9,842 bases of DNA from an uncultured Lachnospiraceae bacterium (GTDB lineage: Bacteria > Bacillota > Clostridia > Lachnospirales > Lachnospiraceae): assembly GCA_947628025.1 (NCBI GenBank), contig CANQYH010000101.1:1-9842 (forward strand), given 5' to 3'. The position numbers and the translations under genes are program-made. Below the pieces are notes generated by a model that had not been told where the DNA came from, made no database searches, and saw only the letters and a program-made list of their open reading frames with translations. Positions within the stretch are counted from its first letter, which is position 1, and each line of letters starts with the position of its first letter. Positions 1 through 7,700 of this stretch are shown in pieces.

Positions 1-2
1 GG

Positions 3-803
3 GACCATTACCGGACGCGCCTGACCCATACGCTGGAGGTAGCCCAGATCGCCCGGTCCATCGCCCGCGCCCTGCGGATGAACGAGAGCCTGACCGAGGC
101 CATCGCCCTGGGACACGACCTGGGGCACACCCCGTTCGGCCATTCCGGAGAGTTTATCCTGAACCGGATCTGTGAGGACGGCTTCGCCCATTATAAGCAG
201 AGCGTGCGGGTCGTGGAGGTGCTGGAGAAAGAGGGGCAGGGGCTGAACCTGACCTGGGAAGTGCGGGACGGTATTTTGAACCACCGGACGACAGGACATC
301 CCTCGACGCTGGAGGGCTGCATCGTGCGTCTGTCGGACAAGATCGCCTATATCAATCACGATATCGACGACGCCATCCGCGGGAAGCTGTTCGTGGAGTC
401 GGACCTGCCCCGCGAGTACACGGATGTGCTGGGCAGCAGCGTGCGGGACCGCCTGAACAATATGATCCACGATATCATTGTCCAGAGTCTGGACCGGCCC
501 TGCATCGTCATGTCACCGGAGATGGAGGCGGCCATGCAGGGGCTGAGGAGCTGGATGTTTGAGAATGTATACAGCGGCAGCGCGGCCAAGACGGAGGAGA
601 AGAAAGCCCAGCAGCTGATCGAGACGCTGTACAAATACTATCTGGACCATACGGACGAGCTTCCGGACGAGTATCAGAGGATGATGCGGGAGCGCGGCGA
701 GAAGAAGACGCGGGTGGTCTGCGATTATATTGCCGGGATGAGCGACAGCTACGCCATCGACCGGTTCGAAGAGCTGTTCGTGCCGAAAGCCTGGAAAGGC
801 TGA
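3..803 (+). CDS. dgt: dGTPase-like HD-domain triphosphohydrolase, 5'-truncated
   Basis: This is the C-terminal 266 residues of a deoxyguanosinetriphosphate triphosphohydrolase-like protein. The frame is open to the window edge, so the start lies outside; the family is usually about 330-345 residues. Family members hydrolyse dNTPs to deoxynucleoside plus triphosphate and act on the dNTP pool in the cytosol. The metal-binding HD residues are visible, numbered from the first full codon: His9 in RTRLTHTLEV, His38-Asp39 in LGHDLGHTPFGHSGE, and Asp112 in IVRLSDKIAYINHD. The HDLGHTPFGH string is diagnostic for the dGTPase branch of HD proteins. The first internal ATG (base 78) lies inside the HD core and is not a start. 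dnaG follows after 98 bases, a gene order common in Clostridia. The family call is firm; the exact dNTP preference cannot be read from sequence. Confidence 0.93.
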   Translation, partial: DHYRTRLTHTLEVAQIARSIARALRMNESLTEAIALGHDLGHTPFGHSGEFILNRICEDGFAHYKQSVRVVEVLEKEGQGLNLTWEVRDGILNHRTTGHPSTLEGCIVRLSDKIAYINHDIDDAIRGKLFVESDLPREYTDVLGSSVRDRLNNMIHDIIVQSLDRPCIVMSPEMEAAMQGLRSWMFENVYSGSAAKTEEKKAQQLIETLYKYYLDHTDELPDEYQRMMRERGEKKTRVVCDYIAGMSDSYAIDRFEELFVPKAWKG

Positions 804-885
804 GAGGGGAGGCGGCGCGGCGGCCGGTTCGCGCGCCGGGACAGGGGAGAGTGCCGGCGCACATTCCGGCGGAGATACGCAGACA

Positions 886-894
886 GAGGGGAGG
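886..894 (+). promoter_or_regulatory. Ribosome binding site fixing the dnaG start
   Basis: A purine-rich gaggggagg stretch lies 7 bases before the ATG at 902. An in-frame ATG at 851 would add 17 residues (starting MPAHIPAEIRRQ) that do not look like a primase N-terminus. Family proteins begin just before the zinc domain, as the 902 start gives. Confidence 0.75.
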
Positions 895-901
895 CGGTTT
901 T

Positions 902-2689
902 ATGTACTATCCGGACGATGTTGTGGAGGAAGTCAGGTCCAGGAACGATATCGTGGATATCATTTCCGGTTATGTGAAGCTGCAGAAGAAAGGCAGCAGC
1001 TATTTCGGCCTCTGCCCGTTCCATCATGAGAAGTCGCCGTCCTTTTCCGTCTCGCCCGGCAAACAGATGTACTATTGTTTCGGCTGCGGGGCCGGGGGCA
1101 ATGTGATCACGTTCCTGATGGAATATGAAAACTATACGTTTCCGGAGGCCCTGCAGGTGCTGGCGGAGCGGGCCGGCGTGGAGCTGCCGAAGCAGGAGTA
1201 TTCCCAGGAGGCCAAACGGCAGGCGGATTTGAAAGCCACGCTTTTGGAGATCAACCGGCTGGCGGCCAATTATTATTATTACCAGCTGAAGCATCCCCAG
1301 GGCCGGGCCGGTTACGAGTACCTGACGGGCCGCGCTCTGACCGACGATACCATACGCCGTTTCGGTCTGGGGTATTCCAATAAGACCCCCGACGATCTGT
1401 ACCGGTACCTGCGGAGCAAGGGCTATGGGGATGCCATTTTAAAGGAGACGGGCCTGGTGACGATCGAGGAGCGGGGGGCGCGGGACAAGTTCTGGAACCG
1501 GGTCATGTTTCCGATCATGGACACACATAACCGGGTCGTGGGCTTCGGCGGACGCGTTATGGGGCAGGGGGAGCCCAAGTATCTGAATTCGCCGGAGACG
1601 AAGCTGTTTGATAAGAGCCGCAATCTGTACGGGCTGAATTACGCCCGCTCTTCCAGGGAGAAATATTTTTTGATCTGCGAGGGCTATATGGATGTGATCG
1701 CCATGCACCAGGCGGGATTTACGAACGCGGTGGCTTCTCTGGGGACGGCGTTCACCACCCAGCACGCCATGATCGTCAAGCGGTACGTCAGCCAGGCGGT
1801 GCTGACCTACGACAGCGACGACGCGGGGGTCCGGGCGGCGCTGCGGGCGATCCCGATCCTGAAAGAGGCGGGGGTTTCCTGCAAGGTGCTGAATATGCGG
1901 CCCTATAAGGACCCGGATGAGTTTATCAAAAACATGGGCGCTGAGGCGTTTAAGGAGAGGATCGCGGAGGCGAAGAACAGCTTCCTGTTTGAGATCGACG
2001 TGCTGAAGCGCAGTTATGATCTGGAAGATCCGGAGCAGAAGACCGGTTTTTACAACGCGGTGGCCCGGAAGCTTTTGGAGTTTCCGGAGGCGCTGGAGCG
2101 GGACAACTATATTCAGGCGGTCTCGCGGGAGCATTTTATCAATTATCAGGATCTGAAGCAGCTGGTGAATCTGACAGCGGGGAGGCTGAGCGTCCCGGCG
2201 GCGGGACAGGGACAGAACCCGCCGGAGATCATGCGCCGGGAAAACAGAGAAAGGGAGAAGAAAAAGGACCGGGAGGACGGCGTGAAACAGTCTCAGAGGC
2301 TGCTGCTTACGTGGCTGATCGAGGATCCGGGGCTGTTTGACAAGATCGAGGGGATCATTACGCCGGAGGATTTCCGGGAGGATCTGTACCATCAGGTAGC
2401 GGAGATGGTGTTTGCGGGACATGCGGCGGGAGATCTGTCCCCGGCGCGGATCCTGAATCATTTTATCAATGACGAAGAACAATACAAGGAGGCGGCGGCG
2501 CTTTTCAATGCCAGTCTGGACGAATCTTTGAGTAACGAGGAGCAGAAGAAAGCGTTTTCAGAGACGGTGATAAAGGTGCGCAGGAACAGCCTGGAGGAGG
2601 CCGGCAGGAGGGCGTCGGATATCGCTCAGCTGCAGGAGATCATCAGGGCCCAGCGCGCGCTCAGGACACTGCATATTTCCCTTGATTAG
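902..2689 (+). CDS. dnaG: DNA primase DnaG
   Basis: DNA primase makes the RNA primers for lagging-strand synthesis and works with the replicative helicase at the fork. The 595-residue product is full length for the family. Domains in order: an N-terminal CHC2 zinc-ribbon with ligands Cys38, His41, Cys59 and Cys62 (CPFH ... CFGC); a primase core from about residue 120; a TOPRIM domain with catalytic Glu260 in EGYMD and the metal-binding Asp304/Asp306 in TYDSDDAG; a charged linker rich in Arg, Glu and Lys around residues 445-465; and a divergent C-terminal helicase-binding domain. All key residues are intact. The ATG at 902 is preferred because a good ribosome binding site precedes it and the protein then begins MYYPDDVVEEVRSRNDIVDII, as in homologues. 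The gene lies between dgt and rpoD in the macromolecular synthesis operon. Confidence 0.98.
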   Translation: MYYPDDVVEEVRSRNDIVDIISGYVKLQKKGSSYFGLCPFHHEKSPSFSVSPGKQMYYCFGCGAGGNVITFLMEYENYTFPEALQVLAERAGVELPKQEYSQEAKRQADLKATLLEINRLAANYYYYQLKHPQGRAGYEYLTGRALTDDTIRRFGLGYSNKTPDDLYRYLRSKGYGDAILKETGLVTIEERGARDKFWNRVMFPIMDTHNRVVGFGGRVMGQGEPKYLNSPETKLFDKSRNLYGLNYARSSREKYFLICEGYMDVIAMHQAGFTNAVASLGTAFTTQHAMIVKRYVSQAVLTYDSDDAGVRAALRAIPILKEAGVSCKVLNMRPYKDPDEFIKNMGAEAFKERIAEAKNSFLFEIDVLKRSYDLEDPEQKTGFYNAVARKLLEFPEALERDNYIQAVSREHFINYQDLKQLVNLTAGRLSVPAAGQGQNPPEIMRRENREREKKKDREDGVKQSQRLLLTWLIEDPGLFDKIEGIITPEDFREDLYHQVAEMVFAGHAAGDLSPARILNHFINDEEQYKEAAALFNASLDESLSNEEQKKAFSETVIKVRRNSLEEAGRRASDIAQLQEIIRAQRALRTLHISLD

Positions 2690-2727
2690 GGCAAGACTAT
2701 ATGCAGACTATGGAAAGGCAGGACCAT

Positions 2728-3855
2728 ATGGACGAAAAGGTAGCAGGTTTTGAGGAAAAACTGCAGCAGCTTCTGACGGAGGCCGGAAAAAAGAGAAATA
2801 CGCTGGAGACCGAAGAGATCCAGAATTTCTTTGCGGGGGAAGATCTGGATTCCGACAAATGGGACCAGGTCTATGATTTTCTGGATAATAATAAAGTAGA
2901 CGTTATCACCATGGGCTCGACCGGGGATCTGGAAGAGGATATGTTTCTGGATGATGAGATGGATCTGGACGACGAGGAGGAGATCGATCTGGAATCCATC
3001 GACCTGTCGGCGCCGGAGGGCGTGGGGACGGAGGATCCTGTCCGCATGTACTTAAAAGAGATCGGCAAGATCCCGCTTTTGTCGTCGGAGGAAGAGATCG
3101 AGATAGCCAGGCGCATCGAGCAGGGGGACGAGGATGCGAAAAAACGTCTGGCGGAGGCCAACCTGCGGCTGGTGGTCAGCATCGCCAAGCGCTATGTGGG
3201 GCGCGGGATGCAGTTTCTGGATCTGATCCAGGAGGGAAACCTGGGTCTGATCAAGGCAGTGGAAAAATTCGATTATTCCAAGGGATATAAATTCAGCACA
3301 TACGCGACCTGGTGGATCCGCCAGGCGATCACCCGCGCCATCGCGGACCAGGCCAGGACGATCCGGATCCCGGTCCATATGGTGGAGACGATCAACCGCC
3401 TGATCCGCACGTCCAGGCAGCTTCTGCAGGAGCTGGGGCGGGAGCCGCAGCCGGAGGAGATTGCGGAGCGGATGGAGATGCCGGTGGAGCGGGTCCGTGA
3501 GGTCATGAAGATCTCCCAGGAGCCGGTGTCGCTGGAAACGCCCATCGGCGAGGAAGAGGACAGCCATCTGGGGGATTTCCTCCCGGACGACCATGTGGCG
3601 GTGCCGGTGGATGCGGCTACCTACACGCTGCTCCATGAACAGCTTCTGGAGGTCCTGGATACGCTGACGGACCGGGAGCGGAAAGTGTTAAAGCTTCGTT
3701 TCGGCCTGGAGGACGGGCGGCCTCGGACCCTGGAGGAAGTCGGGAAAGAATTCAATGTGACGCGGGAGCGGATCCGCCAGATCGAGGCGAAAGCCCTGCG
3801 GAAGCTCCGCCATCCCAGCCGGAGCAAGAAATTGAAAGATTATCTGGATGAATGA
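2728..3855 (+). CDS. rpoD: Primary sigma factor RpoD (SigA, sigma-70 family)
   Basis: This is the housekeeping sigma factor that directs RNA polymerase to -35/-10 promoters. With the ATG at 2728 it has 375 residues. It has a short region 1.1-like N-terminus, then a strongly acidic linker (about residues 68-95, Asp/Glu runs). Region 1.2 starts at Asp103 (DPVRMYLKEIG). Region 2 covers about 137-210, including the -10-recognition and melting helix YATWWIRQAITRAIADQ from Tyr192. Region 3 follows, then region 4 with the -35-binding helix-turn-helix TLEEVGKEFNVTRERIRQIE from Thr334. Earlier in-frame ATGs lie at 2701 and 2710. I chose 2728 because MDEKVAGFEEKLQQLL resembles the start of clostridial homologues and a purine-rich stretch (2714-2723) precedes it, but 2701 (384 residues) cannot be excluded. 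The gene starts 38 bases after dnaG, with no terminator between them, so cotranscription is likely. Confidence 0.97.
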   Translation: MDEKVAGFEEKLQQLLTEAGKKRNTLETEEIQNFFAGEDLDSDKWDQVYDFLDNNKVDVITMGSTGDLEEDMFLDDEMDLDDEEEIDLESIDLSAPEGVGTEDPVRMYLKEIGKIPLLSSEEEIEIARRIEQGDEDAKKRLAEANLRLVVSIAKRYVGRGMQFLDLIQEGNLGLIKAVEKFDYSKGYKFSTYATWWIRQAITRAIADQARTIRIPVHMVETINRLIRTSRQLLQELGREPQPEEIAERMEMPVERVREVMKISQEPVSLETPIGEEEDSHLGDFLPDDHVAVPVDAATYTLLHEQLLEVLDTLTDRERKVLKLRFGLEDGRPRTLEEVGKEFNVTRERIRQIEAKALRKLRHPSRSKKLKDYLDE

Positions 3856-3882
3856 CGCGGGCCCGCGCAGGCAGGAGGAGAC

Positions 3883-4653
3883 ATGAAGCTGTCGGACAGA
3901 CTGGAACTGGTGATCTCGTTCGTGGAGCCGGGAGGTACGGCGGCGGATGTGGGGACGGACCATGGCTATGTGCCCATTGAGCTGGCCGGGCGGGGGATCG
4001 TTTCGAAAGCGGTCGCGATGGATGTGCGGGAGGGCCCTTTGAGCCGGGCCAGGGAGCATATCCGCGAACGCGGCCTGTCGGATCGGATCGAAACGCGGCT
4101 GAGTGACGGCGTGGCAGCACTGCGGGCAGGCGAGGCGGATACGGTGATCGCCGCGGGCATGGGCGGCGAGCTGATCATACATATTTTAAGCGAAGGAAAA
4201 CATCTCTGGCAGTCTGTGAAGCACTGGATCCTGTCACCCCAGTCGGAACAGGCCCGGGTGCGGGAGTGGCTGGGAGCGAACGGCTTCCGGATCCGGCGGG
4301 AAAGCATGATCTGCGAGGACGGCAAATATTATGTGGTGATGGACGCTGTCCGCGGTGCGATGGAGGGTCTGACCGCCGCCGAGACAGAGTACGGCCCCTG
4401 CCTGCTCAGGGACAGAGACCCGGTCCTGCGCGGCTGGCTTCAGAGGGAGGAGCAGGTGACAGGCCGAATCCTGGAAAGCCTGCAGGGACAGGACGGCGGC
4501 GGCGCGGCGGCGCGGCGGCAGGAACTTGAAAAAAAACGGACGGAGATCTGGCGGCTGCTTGCGGACTGGCAGGAAGCGCGGGGAGGACCATGCGAGACTG
4601 AGGACACGCGCCGGACTTTTCGTGCAAAGAACAGAAAAGAGGGAAACTCGTGA
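3883..4653 (+). CDS. trmK: tRNA (adenine-22-N1)-methyltransferase TrmK
   Basis: TrmK transfers a methyl group from S-adenosylmethionine to N1 of adenine 22 in the D-loop side of certain tRNAs. The 256-residue product has a Rossmann-type methyltransferase N-terminal half. SAM-binding motif I is at residues 20-31 (AADVGTDHGYVP), an AAGMGGE loop at 90-96, and an SPQSE segment sits where class members carry the catalytic-site motif. A helical, probably coiled-coil C-terminal part follows, as in TrmK, with an Ala/Gly-rich insert encoded by a very GC-rich stretch near 4495-4518. The ATG at 3883 has an aggagg site 4 bases upstream, 27 bases after rpoD. The stop codon overlaps the start of the Nif3 gene by 4 bases (GTGA), implying translational coupling. 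The rpoD-trmK-nif3 order is widespread in Firmicutes and supports the call. Confidence 0.93.
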   Translation: MKLSDRLELVISFVEPGGTAADVGTDHGYVPIELAGRGIVSKAVAMDVREGPLSRAREHIRERGLSDRIETRLSDGVAALRAGEADTVIAAGMGGELIIHILSEGKHLWQSVKHWILSPQSEQARVREWLGANGFRIRRESMICEDGKYYVVMDAVRGAMEGLTAAETEYGPCLLRDRDPVLRGWLQREEQVTGRILESLQGQDGGGAAARRQELEKKRTEIWRLLADWQEARGGPCETEDTRRTFRAKNRKEGNS

Positions 4654-5447
4654 AGTGCGGAGAATGGATCGGGAAATTCAATGAACTGGCGCCGGAGTCC
4701 TACGCCTGCGGCTGGGACAATCCGGGACTTCTGGCCGGGAGGACGGACAAGGAGATCCGGAAAGTGCTGATCGCCCTGGACGCGGACGACGGGATCGTGG
4801 ATCTGGCGGTGAAAGAGAATGTGGATCTTTTGCTGACCCACCACCCTTTGATCTTTAAGCCGGTCAGGCGGATCAACGACCAGGATTTTGTGGGCAGGAG
4901 ACTGTTAAAGCTGATCGGAAACGATATCTGCTATTACGCGATGCACACGAATTTTGACGCGGCGCCCGGATGTATGGCCGATCTGGCTGCCGGACGGCTC
5001 CATCTGCTGGAGGGGCGTCCCCTGGAAGTGATGGGGGAATCGGACGGCGCGGCCTACGGCATCGGCAAGGCGGGAATCCTTTTGGAGGCTGTGACGCTGC
5101 AGGAGCTGGCGGAGCAGGTCAAGCGGGAGTTTCAGATCCCGTTTGTTTCCGTGTACGGGGCGGAGCAGGTCAAAGGTCTGGTGCGCCGGGCCGCCGTTTG
5201 TCCCGGTTCCGGCAAAGGAATGGCGGAAGCAGCCAGGCAGGCGGGCGCTCAGGTGCTGATCACGGGGGATATCGGCCATCACGACGGGATCGACGCCGCC
5301 GCGGACGGCGTGGCGGTGATCGACGCCGGTCATTACGGTCTGGAACATATTTTTGTGGAATTTATGGCCTCCTATTGCGGCAGAAAGGTCGATCCGCGCG
5401 CGGAGATCCTGGAGGCGCCTCTGCATTTTCCCGCGGAGGTCTGGTAG
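4650..5447 (+). CDS. Nif3-like dinuclear metal center protein (YqfO family)
   Basis: This 265-residue protein belongs to the Nif3/YqfO family, which forms toroidal hexamers with a two-metal site in each subunit. The true reaction is not settled; hydrolase activities (GTP cyclohydrolase I type 2-like) have been proposed. The expected metal ligands are present: His64-His65 in LLTHHPLIF, Asp103 in MHTNFD, and His228 with Glu232 in DAGHYGLEH. The N-terminal WDNPGLLAG and the C-terminal GDIGHHD segment are also typical. It is the short form, without the extra central domain of long YqfO proteins. Translation starts at a GTG (4650) that overlaps the trmK stop. A gaggg site lies just upstream, and no better ATG exists in frame near it. 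Partnership with trmK is conserved across Firmicutes, but the functional link is unknown. Confidence 0.94.
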   Translation: MKCGEWIGKFNELAPESYACGWDNPGLLAGRTDKEIRKVLIALDADDGIVDLAVKENVDLLLTHHPLIFKPVRRINDQDFVGRRLLKLIGNDICYYAMHTNFDAAPGCMADLAAGRLHLLEGRPLEVMGESDGAAYGIGKAGILLEAVTLQELAEQVKREFQIPFVSVYGAEQVKGLVRRAAVCPGSGKGMAEAARQAGAQVLITGDIGHHDGIDAAADGVAVIDAGHYGLEHIFVEFMASYCGRKVDPRAEILEAPLHFPAEVW

Positions 5448-5454
5448 AGAGGAG
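5447..5454 (+). promoter_or_regulatory. Ribosome binding site giving an ambiguous ATG/GTG start
   Basis: The gagaggag stretch begins at the last base of the nif3 stop codon. It ends only 1 base before the ATG at 5456 but 7 bases before an in-frame GTG at 5462. By spacing the GTG is the better initiator; by codon the ATG is. The two products differ by only two residues. Confidence 0.5.
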
Positions 5455-5455
5455 C

Positions 5456-7114
5456 ATGACGGTGAGAGTTTTTATCGAGGGAGAGGAGAAAGAATACGAG
5501 GCCGGGACGCGGCTTTACGAGATCGCGAAGGAATACCAGCCCGGCTATCCCCATGATATTATCCTGGCTTCCGTGAACGGGAAGCTGACGGAGCTGCATA
5601 AAAAGGTGAAGAAGGACGGGCGGATCCGCTTCATCACCACGGCGGAAAAACCGGGGATGCAGACATACCAGCGCAGCGCCACGCTGATCCTGCTGAAAGC
5701 CTTTTATGAGGAAGTGGGAGCAAAGCGCATTGAGAAGGTGTCCGTGGATTTTTCCGTCGGCAAAGGGTTTTTCGTGGACGCCAGAGGGGATTTTGCGCTG
5801 ACCCAGGAGCTTTTGGACCGGGTGAAAGCGAGGATGCGCGAGTATGTGCGCCGGGAGCTTCCGATCATGAAGCGGAGTATGAATACCCAGGACGCGGTGG
5901 AACTGTTCGAAAAGCACGGGATGCACGATAAGGCCCGCCTGTTTTCCTACCGCCGGGTATCGCGGGTCAATGTGTATAACCTGGATGGTTTTGAAGATTA
6001 TTTTTACGGATATATGGCCCAGAATACCGGCCAGATCCGGTATTTTGACCTGGTGCTTTACGAGCACGGCTTTATGCTCATGCTCCCGACCTTGGCAGAT
6101 CCGGAGAGTGTGCCGGAGTTCGTGCCCAGCCGCAAGCTGTTCGAGGTGCTGAAAGAATCGTCCCGCTGGGGCGAGAAGATGGAGATCGTCGACGTGGGCG
6201 CGCTGAACGAGCAGATCAGTCGCGGGAACAGCGGGGATCTGATCCTGATCCAGGAGGCGCTCCAGGAGAAGCGGATCGGCCAGATCGCGGAGCAGATCGC
6301 TTCCCAGCCGGATAAGAAGATCGTCATGATCGCGGGGCCGTCCTCGTCCGGCAAGACGACCTTTTCCCACCGGCTGTCGATCCAGCTGCGGGCGCTGGGC
6401 CTGAAGCCGCATCCGATCGCCGTGGACGATTATTTCGTGAACCGGGCGGACAGTCCCAGGGACGCCCAGGGCAATTATAATTTCGAAGCTCTGGAGAGCC
6501 TCGACGTGAAGCAGTTCAACGAGGACATGACGCGGCTTCTGGCCGGCGAGACCGTGGAGATGCCCCGGTACAATTTTATCCTCGGCGAGCGGGAGTATAA
6601 GGGCGATTTCATGAAGCTGGGGAAAGACGATATTCTGGTCATCGAGGGGATCCACTGCCTCAACGACCGGCTGTCCTATTCTCTGCCCAAAGAGAGCAAA
6701 TTTAAGATCTACATCAGCGCGCTGACCCAGTTAAACATCGACGAGCACAACCGGATCCCCACCACGGACGGGCGGCTTATCCGCCGGATGGTGCGGGACG
6801 CCAGGACCCGCGGTATCTCCGCGCGGGAGACGATCCGCCGGTGGCCGTCGGTGCGCCGCGGCGAGGAGGAGAATATTTTTCCGTATCAGGAGGAAGCCGA
6901 CGTGATGTTCAATTCGGCGCTGGTTTACGAGCTGGCGGTATTAAAGCAGTACGCGGAGCCGCTGCTGTTCCAGATCCCGCCGGACAGCGAGGAATACATC
7001 GAGGCCAAGCGGCTCCTGAAGTTCCTGGATTATTTCCTGGGCCTGGACAGCGAGAAGATCCCTCACAATTCCATCGCGAGGGAGTTTATCGGCGGGAGCT
7101 GCTTCCCGGTGTAA
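5456..7114 (+). CDS. Nucleoside kinase: TGS + ThrRS-like + uridine kinase/phosphoribulokinase domains
   Basis: This 552-residue, three-part protein ends in a P-loop kinase of the uridine kinase/phosphoribulokinase family. The first 60 or so residues form a TGS-type beta-grasp domain (MTVRVFIEGEEKEYEAGTRL). Residues about 65-230 resemble the second N-terminal (editing) domain of threonyl-tRNA synthetase, but where active editing domains carry HxxxH it reads YQRSATLILL. The kinase part has Walker A GPSSSGKT at 294-301, the Asp324-Asp325-Tyr326 uridine-kinase signature after strand 2, a YNF segment, and EGIH at 397-400. Family members are annotated as nucleoside (uridine/cytidine-like) kinases. 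The substrate is not proven by sequence, and the TGS part suggests nucleotide or RNA sensing. The gene starts 8 bases after nif3 and closes the operon. A longer in-frame extension upstream (to 4970) overlaps nif3 and is a composition artefact. Confidence 0.9.
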   Translation: MTVRVFIEGEEKEYEAGTRLYEIAKEYQPGYPHDIILASVNGKLTELHKKVKKDGRIRFITTAEKPGMQTYQRSATLILLKAFYEEVGAKRIEKVSVDFSVGKGFFVDARGDFALTQELLDRVKARMREYVRRELPIMKRSMNTQDAVELFEKHGMHDKARLFSYRRVSRVNVYNLDGFEDYFYGYMAQNTGQIRYFDLVLYEHGFMLMLPTLADPESVPEFVPSRKLFEVLKESSRWGEKMEIVDVGALNEQISRGNSGDLILIQEALQEKRIGQIAEQIASQPDKKIVMIAGPSSSGKTTFSHRLSIQLRALGLKPHPIAVDDYFVNRADSPRDAQGNYNFEALESLDVKQFNEDMTRLLAGETVEMPRYNFILGEREYKGDFMKLGKDDILVIEGIHCLNDRLSYSLPKESKFKIYISALTQLNIDEHNRIPTTDGRLIRRMVRDARTRGISARETIRRWPSVRRGEEENIFPYQEEADVMFNSALVYELAVLKQYAEPLLFQIPPDSEEYIEAKRLLKFLDYFLGLDSEKIPHNSIAREFIGGSCFPV

Positions 7115-7116
7115 GG

Positions 7117-7139
7117 ACGGGAAAGGCCGTTTTTTCCCG
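7117..7139 (+). terminator. Weak candidate intrinsic terminator after the kinase gene
   Basis: Three bases past the stop codon, acgg (7117-7120) can pair with ccgt (7127-7130), followed by a six-T run (7130-7135). An alternative fold pairs cgggaaa (7118-7124) with tttcccg (7133-7139). Both stems are short, so termination may be partial. Further GC-rich inverted repeats up to about 7190 lack a T tract. Confidence 0.35.
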
Positions 7140-7251
7140 AAAGCGGCGCTGCGGGGCCTGTTTTCGGCCGGGAGCCGCGTTTCTGCGGCAGAATAGAAGA
7201 AATTCTTACAAAATTCCATAGAAACGCAAGGAAAAAGCAAGAAAAAAGGAA

Positions 7252-7280
7252 TTGGAACCTTAAAAAAAGTGTGTTATGAT
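7252..7280 (+). promoter_or_regulatory. Sigma-A promoter of rnpB with extended -10
   Basis: A -35-like TTGGAA (7252-7257, 4 of 6 to TTGACA) is separated by exactly 17 bases from TATGAT (7275-7280), which carries an upstream TG (7272-7273), making an extended -10. An A-rich stretch (about 7215-7250) upstream could act as an UP element. The predicted start near 7287 lies just before the first paired base of RNase P RNA. This is the clearest promoter in the window. Confidence 0.75.
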
Positions 7281-7292
7281 GATAAAGTAGAA

Positions 7293-7640
7293 TATGAGCA
7301 GGATAAGTGATCGCTGCCGCTGCTCCGAAAGGACGCGGGAGAGGAAAGTCCGGGCTTCACAGGGCAGGATACCAGATAACGTCTGGCGGAGGCGACTCCA
7401 GAGACAGTGCAACAGAAATATACCGCCGGTTTCGGCCGGTAAGGGTGGAAGGGCAGTGTAAGAGACTACCGCCCGGGTGGTAACATCCGGGGCACATGTA
7501 AACCTTATCCGAAGCAAGACCGAACAGAAAGCATAAGGCGGCCCGTCTGCTTTCGGGTAGGTCGCTTGAGCCTGGCGGCGACGTCAGGACTAGATAGATG
7601 ATCACTCACGACATAACCCGGCTTATCGTCCTGCTCATAG
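7293..7640 (+). ncRNA. rnpB: RNase P RNA, bacterial type A
   Basis: This is the catalytic RNA of ribonuclease P, which removes 5' leaders from pre-tRNAs together with the RnpA protein. The ends are set by an 11-bp P1 helix: tatgagcagga (7293-7303) with tcctgctcata (7629-7639). Universally conserved blocks are present in order: GAGGAAAGTCCGGGC (7341-7355, 5' strand of P4); CAGTGCAACAGAAATATACCGCC (about 7405-7427); GGTAAGGGTGGAAGGGC and the GGTAACATCC..GGCACATGTAAACC region; the GGGTAGGTCGCTTGAGCC segment carrying the GGT (7556-7558) that pairs with tRNA CCA; and TAGATAGATGATC...ACATAACCCGGCTTATCG (7591-7628, matching ACANAA of P4). The layout is type A, as in most Clostridia and unlike the type B of Bacillus. 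Open frames crossing it on either strand are not genes. Confidence 0.97.
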
Positions 7641-7651
7641 CTTTGAATCAG

Positions 7652-7670
7652 CGCCGTCGTGCAGGCGGCG
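7652..7670 (+). other. Short hairpin between rnpB and the secreted-protein gene
   Basis: cgccg (7652-7656) pairs with cggcg (7666-7670) around a 9-base loop. It is followed by gaaaacatga, not a T run, so it does not look like an intrinsic terminator. It could help form the 3' end of the rnpB transcript or sit in the leader of the next gene. Confidence 0.4.
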
Positions 7671-7700
7671 GAAAACATGAATGTATGAAGGAGGCACAAC

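Noticed and set aside
1439..2482. A 347-residue minus-strand open frame opposite dnaG
   Set aside because: It has shadow composition with no domain signature. The opposing strand encodes intact primase with all catalytic residues.
4495..4518. Very GC-rich near-repeat (ggcggcggcgcggcggcgcgg type) inside trmK
   Set aside because: It lies in frame in an Ala/Gly-rich part of the C-terminal region. It looks like simple-sequence drift, not a regulatory element or frameshift.
4970..5455. A 162-residue N-terminal extension of the kinase frame
   Set aside because: It overlaps nif3 in another frame, is Gly/Arg-rich, and has no family resemblance. The TGS domain begins right after the ATG at 5456.
5372..6655. 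A 427-residue open frame on the minus strand opposite the nucleoside kinase
   Set aside because: It is a GC-driven shadow: rich in His, Arg and Leu, no recognisable domain, no ribosome binding site, and fully opposite a clear conserved gene.
7118..7190. GC-rich inverted repeats after the kinase as an attachment site or small RNA
   Set aside because: There are no flanking direct repeats, integrase or promoter. A weak terminator is the only reading I can support.
7260..7605. Small open frames on the minus strand across the rnpB region
   Set aside because: The sequence is a structured RNA gene with conserved type A RNase P blocks, and the frames have no coding support.
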